From Coxiellaceae bacterium (GTDB taxonomy: Bacteria > Pseudomonadota > Gammaproteobacteria > Coxiellales > Coxiellaceae): a stretch of DNA of 48,156 nt. The DNA lies in NCBI GenBank assembly GCA_029212885.1, contig JARGPC010000014.1, forward strand, positions 1-48,156, given 5' to 3'. The notes beneath the pieces were generated by a model. It did no database searches, had not been told where the DNA came from, and saw nothing but the letters and a program-made list of their open reading frames with translations. How positions within the stretch are numbered: the stretch's first letter is position 1; every line of letters starts with the position of its first letter. The translations under genes were made by a program, and so were the position numbers. Shown one piece after another: positions 17,081 to 26,589 of the stretch.

Positions 17081-17089
17081 TGTTATAAT
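17081..17089 (+). promoter_or_regulatory. Extended -10 promoter for the phosphofructokinase gene
   Basis: TGTTATAAT at 17081-17089 is a perfect extended -10 (TG-N-TATAAT). Extended -10 promoters do not need a strong -35, and none is clear here. Transcription would start near 17096, giving a leader of about 30 bases. Confidence 0.6.
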
Positions 17090-17124
17090 CCCGCCCACTA
17101 ATGGACAACAAAGGGCGAAACAAC

Positions 17125-18381
17125 ATGTCAGCTAACAATATCTTTTATGCACAATCCGGCGGACCGACAGCGGTGATTAATGCCAGTGCTTGCGGTGTGA
17201 TCGAAACGGCACGTCGTCATAGCGATAAAATCGGTAAAGTCTACGCCGGTCAAAATGGTATTTTAGGCGCGCTGAATGAAAATTTAATTGATACTAGCCT
17301 TGAATCCGCGGAAGCCATTGCTGCATTAAAACACACGCCCGCCAGCGCATTCGGCACCTGTCGTTTTAAACTTAAAAGCATTGAACAAGACCGTTCGCAA
17401 TATGAACGCTTGATTGAAGTGTTTAAAGCACATGACATCGGCACCTTCTTTTATAATGGCGGTGGTGACTCACAAGACACGGCTTATAAAGTGTCACAAA
17501 TCGGTGATCAGCTCGGTTACCCAATGACCTGCATCGGCATTCCTAAAACCATTGATAATGATTTACCTATTACTGACTGCTGCCCGGGCTTTGGTTCGGT
17601 GGCTAAATACGTGGCTATCTCCACCCAAGAAGCGGCACTCGATGTAAAAGGCATGGCCGCCACCTCAACTAAAGTATTTGTACTTGAAGTGATGGGTCGA
17701 CATACTGGCTGGATTGCTGCAGCCGCTGGCTTAGGTAAAAAACGTGAAGACAGTGCACCGCATATTATTTTGTTCCCCGAAATAGCGTTTAACCAAGAAA
17801 GATTTTTAGCTGAAGTGCAACGCTGTGTGGATCAATACGGCTACTGTGTGGTGGTCGCCTCCGAAGGCGTACAATATGAAAACGGAGAATTCCTAACCGC
17901 TAGTGGTGCCACCGATGCCTTTGGTCATAAACAGTTGGGTGGTGCCGCACCATTACTCGCCGAAATGATTCAACAAAACCTTGGCTTCAAATATCACTGG
18001 GCGGTATCAGACTATTTACAGCGTGCCGCTGCACATATCGCATCAAAAACCGATGCTGAACAAGCCTATGCCATGGGTAAAGCAGCCGTTGAGTTTGCTA
18101 TTGCCGGTGAAAACAATGTGATGGTGACTATCGATCGTGCCAGCACATCACCCTACCAATGGACTGTAGGCAAAGCCGCTTTAGCCGATGTCGCCAATGT
18201 TGAAAAAACCGTGCCACGTGAATTTATTAGTGAAAACGGCTTTCATATCACACAAGCGTGCCATGACTATATCCAACCATTGATTGAAGGTGAATCTTAC
18301 CCACCCTACTATCAAGGCTTGCCACAATACGTTGAATTGGCTAACACATGCGTTGAGAGAAAACTAGCACCTGTTGCATAG
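17125..18381 (+). CDS. pfp: Diphosphate-dependent 6-phosphofructokinase
   Basis: This 418-residue enzyme phosphorylates fructose 6-phosphate, reversibly with pyrophosphate as donor in this subfamily. Visible motifs are SGGPTAVINAS (11-21), NGGGDSQDT (111-119), PKTIDND (140-146) and MGRHTGW. Lys in PKTIDND, where ATP enzymes have PGTIDND, marks the PPi-dependent class. I place the start at 17125 because AAAGGG lies 8-9 bases upstream; the ATG at 17101 lies close to the predicted transcription start and lacks a ribosome site. It is about 100 residues longer than E. coli PfkA, as usual for PPi types. It converges on the GGDEF gene with a 7-base gap. A PPi enzyme allows both glycolysis and gluconeogenesis. 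Confidence 0.9.
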   Translation: MSANNIFYAQSGGPTAVINASACGVIETARRHSDKIGKVYAGQNGILGALNENLIDTSLESAEAIAALKHTPASAFGTCRFKLKSIEQDRSQYERLIEVFKAHDIGTFFYNGGGDSQDTAYKVSQIGDQLGYPMTCIGIPKTIDNDLPITDCCPGFGSVAKYVAISTQEAALDVKGMAATSTKVFVLEVMGRHTGWIAAAAGLGKKREDSAPHIILFPEIAFNQERFLAEVQRCVDQYGYCVVVASEGVQYENGEFLTASGATDAFGHKQLGGAAPLLAEMIQQNLGFKYHWAVSDYLQRAAAHIASKTDAEQAYAMGKAAVEFAIAGENNVMVTIDRASTSPYQWTVGKAALADVANVEKTVPREFISENGFHITQACHDYIQPLIEGESYPPYYQGLPQYVELANTCVERKLAPVA

Positions 18382-18388
18382 CAATAGA

Positions 18389-20266
18389 TCAAGAGGTACG
18401 AGACACCTGAGCCAATAAATCCAATGGGTCAGGTGTCTGAGACAAAAATTGGTTTACACTAGCGGGATCGAGCAACAAATTTTGCGGGTGTAAACTGAAT
18501 TGTGACACTTGCAACTGCTGCAAACATTCGATTTCCTCAGCCGTCTGCACATCCCTCACCACAACCGACCACCCCATAGTACTTGCCAATGAAATCAACA
18601 GAGACAATTTGGAATGCTCTATATCGCTAGAACATCCGACAGTGTCAGCTTCAATAATAACACTACTAATAAAGGGCATTTTAATTAATCGATCTAAATT
18701 CATTTCAGCTGAACCAAAGCGCCCCATCGATACTTGACAGCCTAATTCGACTAAAGGTTGCAATGAAGCAATATCAACAGCACCCTCTAGGGACCATTGC
18801 GCTTGATCAATTTCAAAAATTAATTGATCAGCATTCACATTACAATCACTTATCAAGGATTGCACGGTAGGCAAAAATTGCTGGTCACTTAATTGCAGAA
18901 AAGTTAAAGGTATACTGTATTGCAATGACCGAGCATTACTGGATTGCTTTTGCCATAAGTTAATCTGCTTTACTAATTTCAACATTAACCAATAACCAAT
19001 ATCGAGCATCACATGGCTCTGCTGCGCTATCGGCATAAATTCTTTAGGTGAGACGATACCGTACTTGCGATTCATCCAATTAATGCTGGCATTTAAAATG
19101 GGGCAAACATGGTTATTGATTGTGAAATTGGGCTGCAAGACCAATTGCAATTCATCATGCTCAATCGCACCATCTAACTCACGCTCAAGTGTCATGCGCC
19201 GCACCATTTGGCGATTAATTTTGTTTGTGAAAAACTGATAACGATTGCGGCCACCGCGCTTTGAACGATACAATGCCATGTCGGCATGCTTGGATAATTG
19301 CGCAACCGTATCACCCGCGAAAGGATAACAAGCGATACCAATACTCACCGTTATATTAATTGTATAATCTTCGAGCTGATAGGGGGTATCACTTAATGCC
19401 GTCATTATTTTACGTGCAACTAAACCCGCTGCCGAAGCATTTGCTATTTCTGTCAATAACACAGCAAACTCATCACCACCAAAGCGCGCGACCAAATCTT
19501 CATCACGCAAAACCTGCCGTAAACGCTGGGCTATTTGTTGCAATAGCTGATCGCCCGATGGATGCCCATAAGTATCATTGACTTGTTTAAAGTGATCGAT
19601 ATCAAAATACAACAATGCTACTTGCTTTTCATGGCGTTGCACACGTGACAACGTGGCACTAAAAAACTCATTAAACAATTCACGTGTTATTAAACCGGTC
19701 AGACCATCATGGTGCGCAATTTTTTGCAAGTAGTCATTTTGTTCGCGCACTTTCTTCAGCATTAATGCGCTTTGCTCAACCCACTCGGCATCTAAGATTT
19801 TGGTTACACCAGAGACATAATCTGTTGGCTGAACGTCCATGGCCTTCAGCTTACCAATCAAAGCTGACACTTCACGCCCCTCATCCTCCATCTCTTGAAG
19901 CCGCCGTTGGCGTTCAATGGCGTTCTCGAGAAATGGAATAAGCGCAACATGCTGCAGCTCTTCAACTGACCACACCGCTTGCACACCAATAGCAATCAAT
20001 GACTCACGATCAACTGGCTGTGTTGTATCAAAAAGCACAATGATGGGCTGACTCGAAAATGCACTAAAAAAAGCGATATTATCTTTGGTGGTAAGATGAA
20101 CCAACCACTTATACTCAACCAACACCACATCAGATGCTTCACGATCAGTGGCTGATACCGTCGACCAGCCGGCGGAATATGACACATCCACCTCCGGCAA
20201 TTGATACCAACACTTAAACCCCGAAAAGTCCTTCGCACCTATCAACAATACCGCGTGCATATTCAT
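18389..20266 (-). CDS. GGDEF diguanylate cyclase with a degenerate EAL domain and receiver-like N-terminus
   Basis: This 625-residue cytoplasmic protein has a receiver-like N-terminal region (about 1-120), a linker helix, a GGDEF domain (about 180-340) with an intact FGGDEFAVL motif near 261-269 and LLYFDIDHFKQVND, and a C-terminal EAL-type domain (about 360-605). In the EAL domain the signature Glu-Ala-Leu is replaced by ILNASINW, and the DDFGTG-like loop reads MGRFGSAE, so it should not hydrolyse c-di-GMP and may only bind it. The receiver-like region lacks an obvious phosphoacceptor pattern. The gene starts 12 bases after glnA on the same strand, so the two are probably co-transcribed. Making c-di-GMP is the likely activity; its input signal is unknown. 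Confidence 0.88.
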   Translation of the reverse strand: MNMHAVLLIGAKDFSGFKCWYQLPEVDVSYSAGWSTVSATDREASDVVLVEYKWLVHLTTKDNIAFFSAFSSQPIIVLFDTTQPVDRESLIAIGVQAVWSVEELQHVALIPFLENAIERQRRLQEMEDEGREVSALIGKLKAMDVQPTDYVSGVTKILDAEWVEQSALMLKKVREQNDYLQKIAHHDGLTGLITRELFNEFFSATLSRVQRHEKQVALLYFDIDHFKQVNDTYGHPSGDQLLQQIAQRLRQVLRDEDLVARFGGDEFAVLLTEIANASAAGLVARKIMTALSDTPYQLEDYTINITVSIGIACYPFAGDTVAQLSKHADMALYRSKRGGRNRYQFFTNKINRQMVRRMTLERELDGAIEHDELQLVLQPNFTINNHVCPILNASINWMNRKYGIVSPKEFMPIAQQSHVMLDIGYWLMLKLVKQINLWQKQSSNARSLQYSIPLTFLQLSDQQFLPTVQSLISDCNVNADQLIFEIDQAQWSLEGAVDIASLQPLVELGCQVSMGRFGSAEMNLDRLIKMPFISSVIIEADTVGCSSDIEHSKLSLLISLASTMGWSVVVRDVQTAEEIECLQQLQVSQFSLHPQNLLLDPASVNQFLSQTPDPLDLLAQVSRTS

Positions 20267-20278
20267 AGTTAAATACTT

Positions 20279-21706
20279 TTATAAACTGTAATACAAATCG
20301 AACTCTATCGGGTGCGTTGTTGCTAACAAACGATACACCTCTTCATTCTTAAGTTCGATCCACCCTTGGATTAAATCTTCAGTAAACACTCCACCTTCCA
20401 ATAAGAATTCGTGATCTTGCTGTAAGGCAGTAACCGCTTCAGTCAAGTTACCACACACCCTAGGCACTTTTTTAGCTTCATCCGGATGCAAGGTATATAG
20501 ATTAGCATCCATTGGATCACCTGGGTGAATTTTATTTTTAATGCCATCAAGACCAGCCATCAACATTGCCGCAAAAGCTAAATAAGGATTACCACAAGCA
20601 TCAGGGAAACGCACTTCAATACGGCGGCCTTTTTCTTCTGGCACATACGGAATACGAATAGCAGCCGATCGATTACGCGCTGCATATGCTAACATCACTG
20701 GCGCTTCGAAGCCCGGGACTAAGCGCTTATAACTATTCGTCGATGAATTAGTAAATGCATTCAAAGCGCGAGCGTGCTTAATAATACCACCAATATAATG
20801 CAAAGCCGCCTCAGACAAGCCCGCATAGACATCACCGGCAAATATATTTTTACCATCTTTCGTAATCGACTGATGGCAATGCATACCGCTGCCATTATCG
20901 CCCACCAATGGTTTTGGCATAAAAGTTGCGGTCTTACCATAAGCCGCAGCTACGTTCGAGACCACATATTTCAGCAACAATACCTGATCCGCTTTACGCA
21001 CCAATGTATCACAGCCTGCACCAATTTCATTTTGGTTACCAGTAGCTACCTCATGATGATGAGTCTCAACAAAGGTTCCCAATTGCTTTAGAATTTGGCA
21101 CATTTCCGAACGGATATTCTGTGAAGAATCAACCGGTGGCACAGGGAAATACCCCCCCTTCACCGTTGGGCGATGCCCCATGTTACCTTCAGGATAAATC
21201 GTTTCTGAGTTCCATGCTGCTTCCTTTGAATCAACTTGGAAAAACACGTGATCCATGCCAACCGCAAAACGAACATTATCGAACAAAAAGAACTCAGGCT
21301 CCGGCCCAAATAATGCCGTATCACCAATGCCGGTTTCAGCCAAATAACGCTCTGCGCGTTTACCCACAGTACGCGGATCACGGCTGTAACCATGCATAGT
21401 CGCTGGATCAACAATATCACAAGTAATAAACAACGTGGGGTGGTCATAAAATGGATCGAGCTTAACGGTTGAAACGTCTGGGCGCAAAATCATATCCGAG
21501 CTGCTAATATCTTTCCAACCAGCTAACGATGAACCATCAAACATTTTACCTTCTTTGAAAAAGCCTTCATCAGCAATGTGACTAGGCACTGAAATATGCT
21601 GTTCTTTACCTCTAAAATCAGTAAAACGCAGATCGACAAATTCAATATCGCGATCACGAATGGTTTGTATTACATCTTTAACAGTGGTGGTTTTTTCGGC
21701 ACACAT
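20279..21706 (-). CDS. glnA: Glutamine synthetase, type I
   Basis: This 475-residue enzyme makes glutamine from glutamate, ammonia and ATP as a dodecamer. Clear motifs include [19 protein letters not shown], the ATP-binding region around [25 protein letters not shown] and RIEVRFPD. The adenylylation site NLYTLHPDE is present with Tyr404, so activity is probably controlled by GlnE as in type I-beta enzymes. The usual ntrB/ntrC partners are absent next to it; a GGDEF protein gene follows 12 bases downstream instead. I see no sigma-54 promoter in the upstream gap, only a copy of the palindromic repeat. Confidence 0.97.
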   Translation of the reverse strand: MCAEKTTTVKDVIQTIRDRDIEFVDLRFTDFRGKEQHISVPSHIADEGFFKEGKMFDGSSLAGWKDISSSDMILRPDVSTVKLDPFYDHPTLFITCDIVDPATMHGYSRDPRTVGKRAERYLAETGIGDTALFGPEPEFFLFDNVRFAVGMDHVFFQVDSKEAAWNSETIYPEGNMGHRPTVKGGYFPVPPVDSSQNIRSEMCQILKQLGTFVETHHHEVATGNQNEIGAGCDTLVRKADQVLLLKYVVSNVAAAYGKTATFMPKPLVGDNGSGMHCHQSITKDGKNIFAGDVYAGLSEAALHYIGGIIKHARALNAFTNSSTNSYKRLVPGFEAPVMLAYAARNRSAAIRIPYVPEEKGRRIEVRFPDACGNPYLAFAAMLMAGLDGIKNKIHPGDPMDANLYTLHPDEAKKVPRVCGNLTEAVTALQQDHEFLLEGGVFTEDLIQGWIELKNEEVYRLLATTHPIEFDLYYSL

Positions 21707-21822
21707 CTGGAGTTGTTCCCTGGTGAAAATGGATAAGCGACAAGGGTAGCTGATGTGTTATCAAATCACAAGTTCTAGCGCGAGACCTGCAGTTATTTAT
21801 CAAGGCGCGCAGCGCATCATCC

Positions 21823-21863
21823 TGGATCCCGGATAATCGACTACGTCGATTTCCGGGATGACA
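21823..21863. repeat. Copy of the dispersed palindromic repeat, long hairpin form
   Basis: ATCCCGGA (21826-21833) pairs with TCCGGGAT (21852-21859), and inside it AATCGAC (21835-21841) pairs with GTCGATT (21845-21851) around loop TAC. This is a 15-bp stem with one bulged base. It sits between glnA and the next gene on the same strand. Confidence 0.85.
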
Positions 21864-21942
21864 TAAACTTAGTACATACAGCCTCAGGCCCAGTATCGAT
21901 ACTTAAAACACTTGATACTAGGCACCCAGAACATCAAACAAA

Positions 21943-22581
21943 CTAAGGAGCCGGCGCAGCTGCTGGAGAGAAGTACCCGTCCAGCTCATCGCTGGAGCTC
22001 CCATCACTAGCACTAGTAGCATGTACAGGTGATAATCTCAACAAGCCACTTCTTGCCAGTGCTGATAGAGAAGGACTTTGCGACGATGCCTCAGGCGAAG
22101 AAGCCAGTGGTGATACTAATGGTGAATCTTCAGATCGCGGATATGGTTCAGTGGCTGGTGTTGACGGTGAAGCAACAATAACCTCGCCAACATCTGACAC
22201 GTCCTCTTCTCCCTCAACAATAGTTGACAACGATGAACTCGCCGCTTGATTTCTTCTTGCTGCTAGATTGCAGTGTGATGCAAATTGCACCAAAGCTTGC
22301 AGCTGACTTGGGCTCAACGAATCCATATTTACAGCCTCACCCGGCGCAGCTGTCACTTCATCAGCCACTTCAGATTTTGGCGAAGTACCGATACCTTTCT
22401 GCACTAATTGCCTAAGCGCTAACGCGCCAGCCACCATAGCTGCAATAGTGGTAAGCCAACCACCTGTTGAATTATTTATCGACTTGATTGCTCTTAACAT
22501 CAACCAACCCGCCAGCATACCCGCAGGTAAGTAGACTTTTGGTTGACCCAGTGTATCTTTTGCAGATTGTAAAATTGGCAT
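21943..22581 (-). CDS. Small membrane protein with a Ser/Pro/Glu-rich tail, unknown function
   Basis: This 212-residue protein has two predicted membrane segments at about residues 17-33 and 41-60. A long low-complexity tail rich in Ser, Pro, Ala and Glu follows. I recognise no domain. The ATG at 22581 is preceded by GGGAG at a 6-base gap; an upstream TTG at 22623 is in frame but lacks such a site. It follows the chagasin-like inhibitor gene by 42 bases on the same strand, so the two are probably co-expressed. The disordered tail could be cytoplasmic or surface-exposed. Confidence 0.6.
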   Translation of the reverse strand: MPILQSAKDTLGQPKVYLPAGMLAGWLMLRAIKSINNSTGGWLTTIAAMVAGALALRQLVQKGIGTSPKSEVADEVTAAPGEAVNMDSLSPSQLQALVQFASHCNLAARRNQAASSSLSTIVEGEEDVSDVGEVIVASPSTPATEPYPRSEDSPLVSPLASSPEASSQSPSLSALARSGLLRLSPVHATSASDGSSSDELDGYFSPAAAPAP

Positions 22582-22623
22582 ATAAAACTCCCACAGTTTT
22601 TTTAGTTGCCGGTCTCTCGGCAA

Positions 22624-23025
22624 TTACCTTCCAGTGAACACCACAAAAAATGTAGTGACTTTACTGGCCTTTATATCCCACGGCCTGGCATAACGCATTT
22701 TAATCATCGCTACGCGCGGCACGCTATTGGATAAGTTTGGTACATTGAACGTCCATTTTTCGACACCGGGAGCACCCATCATTTTGGTTTTTGATGCGAT
22801 GTATTGGTGACTTAATACTTTTAACCAGCTTGGTTTACTCGATTGGTAGAACCAACTGTAACCGGTGGTCGGATTCGATTGTAAGATTAAGGTAATATTT
22901 TTGGCACCTGGTTTTACCATAACGGCTTTATCAGGATTGGTGAAGGCTACAGAATCTTCAGCATTTGCAGCCATGACCACAAATAAGCCAAACGCGAATA
23001 AAACAATATGCAGCATTTTTTTCAT
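22624..23025 (-). CDS. Chagasin-family (I42) cysteine protease inhibitor, secreted
   Basis: This 133-residue protein has a signal peptide (about 1-22, ending ANA) and all three inhibitory loop signatures of chagasins: NPTTGY (51-56) followed by SW, a Gly loop GAPG (84-87), and RPW (114-116). Family members inhibit papain-like cysteine proteases by inserting these loops into the active site. The predicted place is the periplasm or outside the cell. The start at 23025 is fixed by GGAGGG 5 bases upstream. Known roles are protection from the cell's own or host cysteine proteases. No cysteine protease gene is present in the window, so the target is open. Confidence 0.9.
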   Translation of the reverse strand: MKKMLHIVLFAFGLFVVMAANAEDSVAFTNPDKAVMVKPGAKNITLILQSNPTTGYSWFYQSSKPSWLKVLSHQYIASKTKMMGAPGVEKWTFNVPNLSNSVPRVAMIKMRYARPWDIKASKVTTFFVVFTGR

Positions 23026-23146
23026 AACAGCCCTCCTAGTTGTTCGCAAGGCATTATAGCGGAATCAAACTAAATTAGTCGAGCACAAATTATACCAGTA
23101 AGCATATTCATCATTATTTAGAAATACATCGCATTTCAAAAGTCAC

Positions 23147-24325
23147 TTAAATTGGCTGTAGCTGAACATTAGCCAAAGCAATAAGCTGAGGTAGTCGCTC
23201 TAACATATAAAGTGGACAATTTAAGATAACACCATCTAATCGTAGATTATTTGTCGACGCCCTGATTGCAAGTTTAGGTATATATTTTTCATTGTATACC
23301 AGCAAACTTTTTTTCTTATTAGATAATCCCGACTTCACCTCCAGCGGATAAATCACATTGCTTTCTTGAAGGATAAAATCGAGTTCAGCACGCCCACTAC
23401 TGGCCCAGTAATAGTTATTAGGCGTAGTCAAAACAAGAAGCTGCGCAACAACATTTTTCAGTTAATGATCCTTTAAATTCAGAGAGTATATCGTTCTCAC
23501 CCAGCAGCATCTTTGCAGATAATTCCACTTTAGCTCCCAACAAGCCAACATCAAGCAGGTACGCTTTAAAAATAGTGAAATCAGTGTAAGCCTTTAAAGG
23601 GAGCTTAGGGGCAGTACATTGATAAGTTTTATAAATGAGCCCTGCCTCATTAAGCCATTGTATCGCAATCTCAAAATCACTAGCCCGTGCACCCTTGCGA
23701 ATAACGGAATAAATAAATTATTTATTTTCTTTAGCCAACTGACTGGGGATATGTTCCCAGACCTGATTAACTCGCATAATTTGTTCTTGCGGAGCATGTT
23801 TTGAAAATTCCAGTTGGTAGTTATTGAGAATAGTATCTTGAATTTCTCTTACCAACTCGAAGTTTTTTTCTTTAATATATGCTTTAACAGCCTCTGGCAT
23901 GCCACCAATGAAACAATAATACTTGAAATATTCAATCAGTTTTAAATGAAGTGATTGATAGGCTGAATGCTATTGATGTTTTCTAAATGCCGACGTAGTG
24001 AGAGCTCATCAAGTGCCGATAAGAACTCAAAAAAACTTAAGGGATGCAAATGGAGCTGCTCTACCTGTCCAACAGGAAAGCCTTGTGTATTTTTTATTTT
24101 CACACCAAGCAATGAGCCAGCCGCACAAATGTGATAGTCATGCTTACTTTCATTAAAATACTTAAGACTATTGAGCGCATTCGGGCATTCTTGAATTTCA
24201 TCAAAGATGATGAGTGTGTCAGCGGTGATGGTTTTCCCCACCTGACGAGCCCCCATTATAATAAGAGGCTTTCTTCGCACCTTGCTTTTCCAGCCAATCA
24301 GCTCTTTAAAGATATCTCGTTTCAT
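23147..24325 (-). pseudogene. Decayed AAA ATPase with DUF4143 and nuclease-like domain
   Basis: The pieces read in order as one ATPase of the AAA_14/DUF4143 family. The first piece (24325-23942) has Walker A GARQVGKT, which runs almost directly into the Walker B strand LIIFDEIQE, so about 45-50 codons are missing in frame. A frameshift near 23955 joins it to FIGGMPEAVKAY. An in-frame TAA at 23720-23718 replaces a residue in QLAKENK-stop-FIYSV. A one-base insertion in a T-run at 23454-23458 shifts the frame before YYWASSGRAELDFIL, the start of the restriction-endonuclease-like end with PLEVKSG. With a deletion, two frameshifts and a stop it cannot make a functional protein. The nearest outer ATG is 24325. 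Confidence 0.88.
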
Positions 24326-24455
24326 ACAGATACTGCAACACATGCAATCAACAAGTTACAATTATTGTCACGAAAAAGTGTGATATTTTACATTTTTATG
24401 TACGAATAAATGTAGAAATATGCATTTTTCCTATCATACCTGAGACAAAACTCTC

Positions 24456-25715
24456 TTACATCGCACGCCGAGGAGACTTATGAGGTGCAAACAGAGGCAG
24501 CAAAGGTTCAGGCTGTTTGCTTTTACCGAATAAACCCTGGACACCGCCCAACGCATTTGCACCAACATAGTTCACACAAACATGCGCCAATCCATTAGCT
24601 AGCTCTGCCACACCACCCAATGACAGATGCTTACCTGCAGCCATTAAGCCAAAAAAACCATGCCATAGGTAATCGCTTTTGATAGCACCAGCCATTTTCT
24701 TTAGCTTTTTATTTTCACAAAGCTGCAATCCAGATGCAGCGGCACGCATAATCAAAAAAGCCGCCAAAAAAAGACCGTCTTCGCGCCTCACCACACCAGC
24801 ACACTGAGCGACAAGCACTATCCATAAATCCACCGAAAACCCTACCAATGCCTGAGCAACATATCGATCCTTATGAGAGGTTTTATTTTCTGGACCATAC
24901 TGCCTATCAACACAATAATGTTGTAAAACCTCTTTAATTACACTAGCCGAGAACATTATCAACCCAAGACACACAAGACTAGACTCAGTGTTTTGGACCT
25001 CTAACATTTGCTGCTGCGCATTTATCGTTGGAAGCCAGCCCGCCTTAGGGTCATAAGCTAAGTTTAAAAAGCGCTTATCCAGAGGTCCTGGAGCAGTGGC
25101 ATAACCTACCGGACAAATATCAACGGGGCAATCGGACTTAGCCGATCTAATAAGGTGCTCATAAGGCATCACCGAACATGCTTGTCCATATACCGTGTTA
25201 CGCAACACCTCACCAGTCTCACCCTCATGAAAATGACCAGCACCCAGTGCGTGAAAGATTTCATGATGCAAAGTTTTATTTGACTCAGCGCTTTGCCCTT
25301 CTATCGCCCCCTCAGGAAAACAAACAATAACCCGTCTAAAATACTGAGAGTCATCCCATAACCAATACTTGGCCATCCCAAGTGTATTTGGAGCATACTG
25401 ATTAAATTGCTCTTGACTACCACAGCTCGTCAACAGTATTCCAGATTGACCCGATGATAAACTTGGCACTTCCTCAAACTTTAACAGCCCTCCAGAAAAC
25501 TGCTGCCAATATTGCATCGCACCACGAGCAATCTGCGTGAATTTTTGAGTCGAATGGTAAGGCGGTCGAAGAGTCGGTGGCATGCTTAGTGCTTCATACA
25601 GCCCTAAATCACCACCAAAGCTGTATTTAATCGCATGCGGAAATTGCCACAAGCCATTCAGATGCTGTGACAAGTGATGATCAGAAACAGCGGAACAATC
25701 AACTAACTCAGGCAT
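24456..25715 (-). CDS. Metzincin-type zinc metalloprotease with C-terminal membrane segments
   Basis: This 419-residue protein carries the extended zinc motif HEIFHALGAGH at 151-161 and a Met-turn SVMPY at 181-185, which together define a metzincin. Residues 55-135 resemble the early strands of M10/M12-type catalytic domains (a helix with AMQYW, then FEEV). There is no N-terminal signal peptide. The second half (about 240-410) holds three or four hydrophobic stretches such as LVCLGLIMFSASVI and GLFLAAFLIMRAAA, which may be membrane helices. Nine or more Cys are present. I chose the ATG at 25715 with GGGAG 5 bases upstream. I know no characterised protease with this layout; secretion into a host is possible but unproven. 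Confidence 0.8.
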   Translation of the reverse strand: MPELVDCSAVSDHHLSQHLNGLWQFPHAIKYSFGGDLGLYEALSMPPTLRPPYHSTQKFTQIARGAMQYWQQFSGGLLKFEEVPSLSSGQSGILLTSCGSQEQFNQYAPNTLGMAKYWLWDDSQYFRRVIVCFPEGAIEGQSAESNKTLHHEIFHALGAGHFHEGETGEVLRNTVYGQACSVMPYEHLIRSAKSDCPVDICPVGYATAPGPLDKRFLNLAYDPKAGWLPTINAQQQMLEVQNTESSLVCLGLIMFSASVIKEVLQHYCVDRQYGPENKTSHKDRYVAQALVGFSVDLWIVLVAQCAGVVRREDGLFLAAFLIMRAAASGLQLCENKKLKKMAGAIKSDYLWHGFFGLMAAGKHLSLGGVAELANGLAHVCVNYVGANALGGVQGLFGKSKQPEPLLPLFAPHKSPRRAM

Positions 25716-25830
25716 ACCTACTCCCACTCAAGTATCTATATTTCAGTGGATGATACCGTTCTTAAGCTAACAAAATCAACGCTATGTACACCTATTAAGT
25801 TGACCTTAAGGAAAGAGCTTGAGCATACCC

Positions 25831-25895
25831 GTCAAGCCGGACTAGATGTGGGATTCAGGATAATATATGGATCCCGCATCAAGTGCGGGATGACA
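25831..25895. repeat. Copy of the dispersed palindromic repeat, two-hairpin form
   Basis: The second hairpin is ATCCCGCA (25871-25878), loop TCAAG, TGCGGGAT (25884-25891), then GACA. It is preceded by a decayed first hairpin and an AT-rich spacer ending ATATGG. It lies between two genes transcribed on the minus strand, 22 bases from the end of the outer-membrane protein gene. Confidence 0.8.
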
Positions 25896-25917
25896 AGCTG
25901 TGAGTCAGGATGACAAA

Positions 25918-26577
25918 TCAAACAAAGGTATAACTAACGCGTGCAAATACACTATCAATAGAAGCCGTTTGATTAAAGTTTGTAGTCGTTGGAGAGCCAA
26001 CCCCACCACCAAGTACCGGTGCCGAAGATTGCGTACCAAACACATGCGAATACAACACGCCGAGTTGCCAATTTGGCGTGATATCATAACCAGCCCCTAA
26101 CCCCAACGATGGGCGCACACGCGTATTTCTTTCACCCACCAAAGGTGAAGGCAATACCGGATTAACCACCAGACTTTGATTATACGTTTTCTGAATAATC
26201 ACATTAACACCGCCCTGACCTTCTACGAAGAAATGGGTCGGTTTATTTTTTGGCCCGTAATAACGCAACACACCCGATAAGCCTACACCATAACTGTATA
26301 AACCAAACTGAATAGTTGGCACCGCCCATTTTTTGGCACCATAAAAATTACCAGCCAATTCCAAACCATAATTTACCGATGAATTGCCCCATAGATAACC
26401 GGTATACAAACCACCCGCCATCAGTTGGTTATAAACATTAGCGTTACTCGCCGCTTTAGTCGTATCATAGCTTGAAACACCATAATTAAAACCAACGTAA
26501 GGACCCGGATGGGCTACGGCCACTGAGGTCGCTACACCTAGGAGCGCGGCAATTGAAAGCTGTGATAAACGATGCAT
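25918..26577 (-). CDS. Outer-membrane beta-barrel protein
   Basis: This 219-residue protein has a signal peptide (about 1-22, ending AVA) and a mature part of alternating aromatic strands: YVGFNYGVSSY at the start, YGLELAGNFYG, FFVEGQGG, LGLGAGYDI, LGVLYSHVFG, and a final strand ending SVFARVSYTFV. This matches small 8-strand barrels of the OmpA/OmpW-like type, with GAGYDITPNWQLG as a common segment. No peptidoglycan-binding domain is present. An AGGAG site lies 8 bases before the start. It follows the secreted protein at 26590-27222 by 12 bases and probably shares its transcript. Ligand or function is unknown. Confidence 0.82.
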   Translation of the reverse strand: MHRLSQLSIAALLGVATSVAVAHPGPYVGFNYGVSSYDTTKAASNANVYNQLMAGGLYTGYLWGNSSVNYGLELAGNFYGAKKWAVPTIQFGLYSYGVGLSGVLRYYGPKNKPTHFFVEGQGGVNVIIQKTYNQSLVVNPVLPSPLVGERNTRVRPSLGLGAGYDITPNWQLGVLYSHVFGTQSSAPVLGGGVGSPTTTNFNQTASIDSVFARVSYTFV

Positions 26578-26589
26578 ACTGTATTCTCC

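Noticed and set aside
21707-21942. Sigma-54 promoter for glnA
   Set aside because: No GG-N10-GC core in the right place and orientation was seen; only the palindromic repeat is clear.
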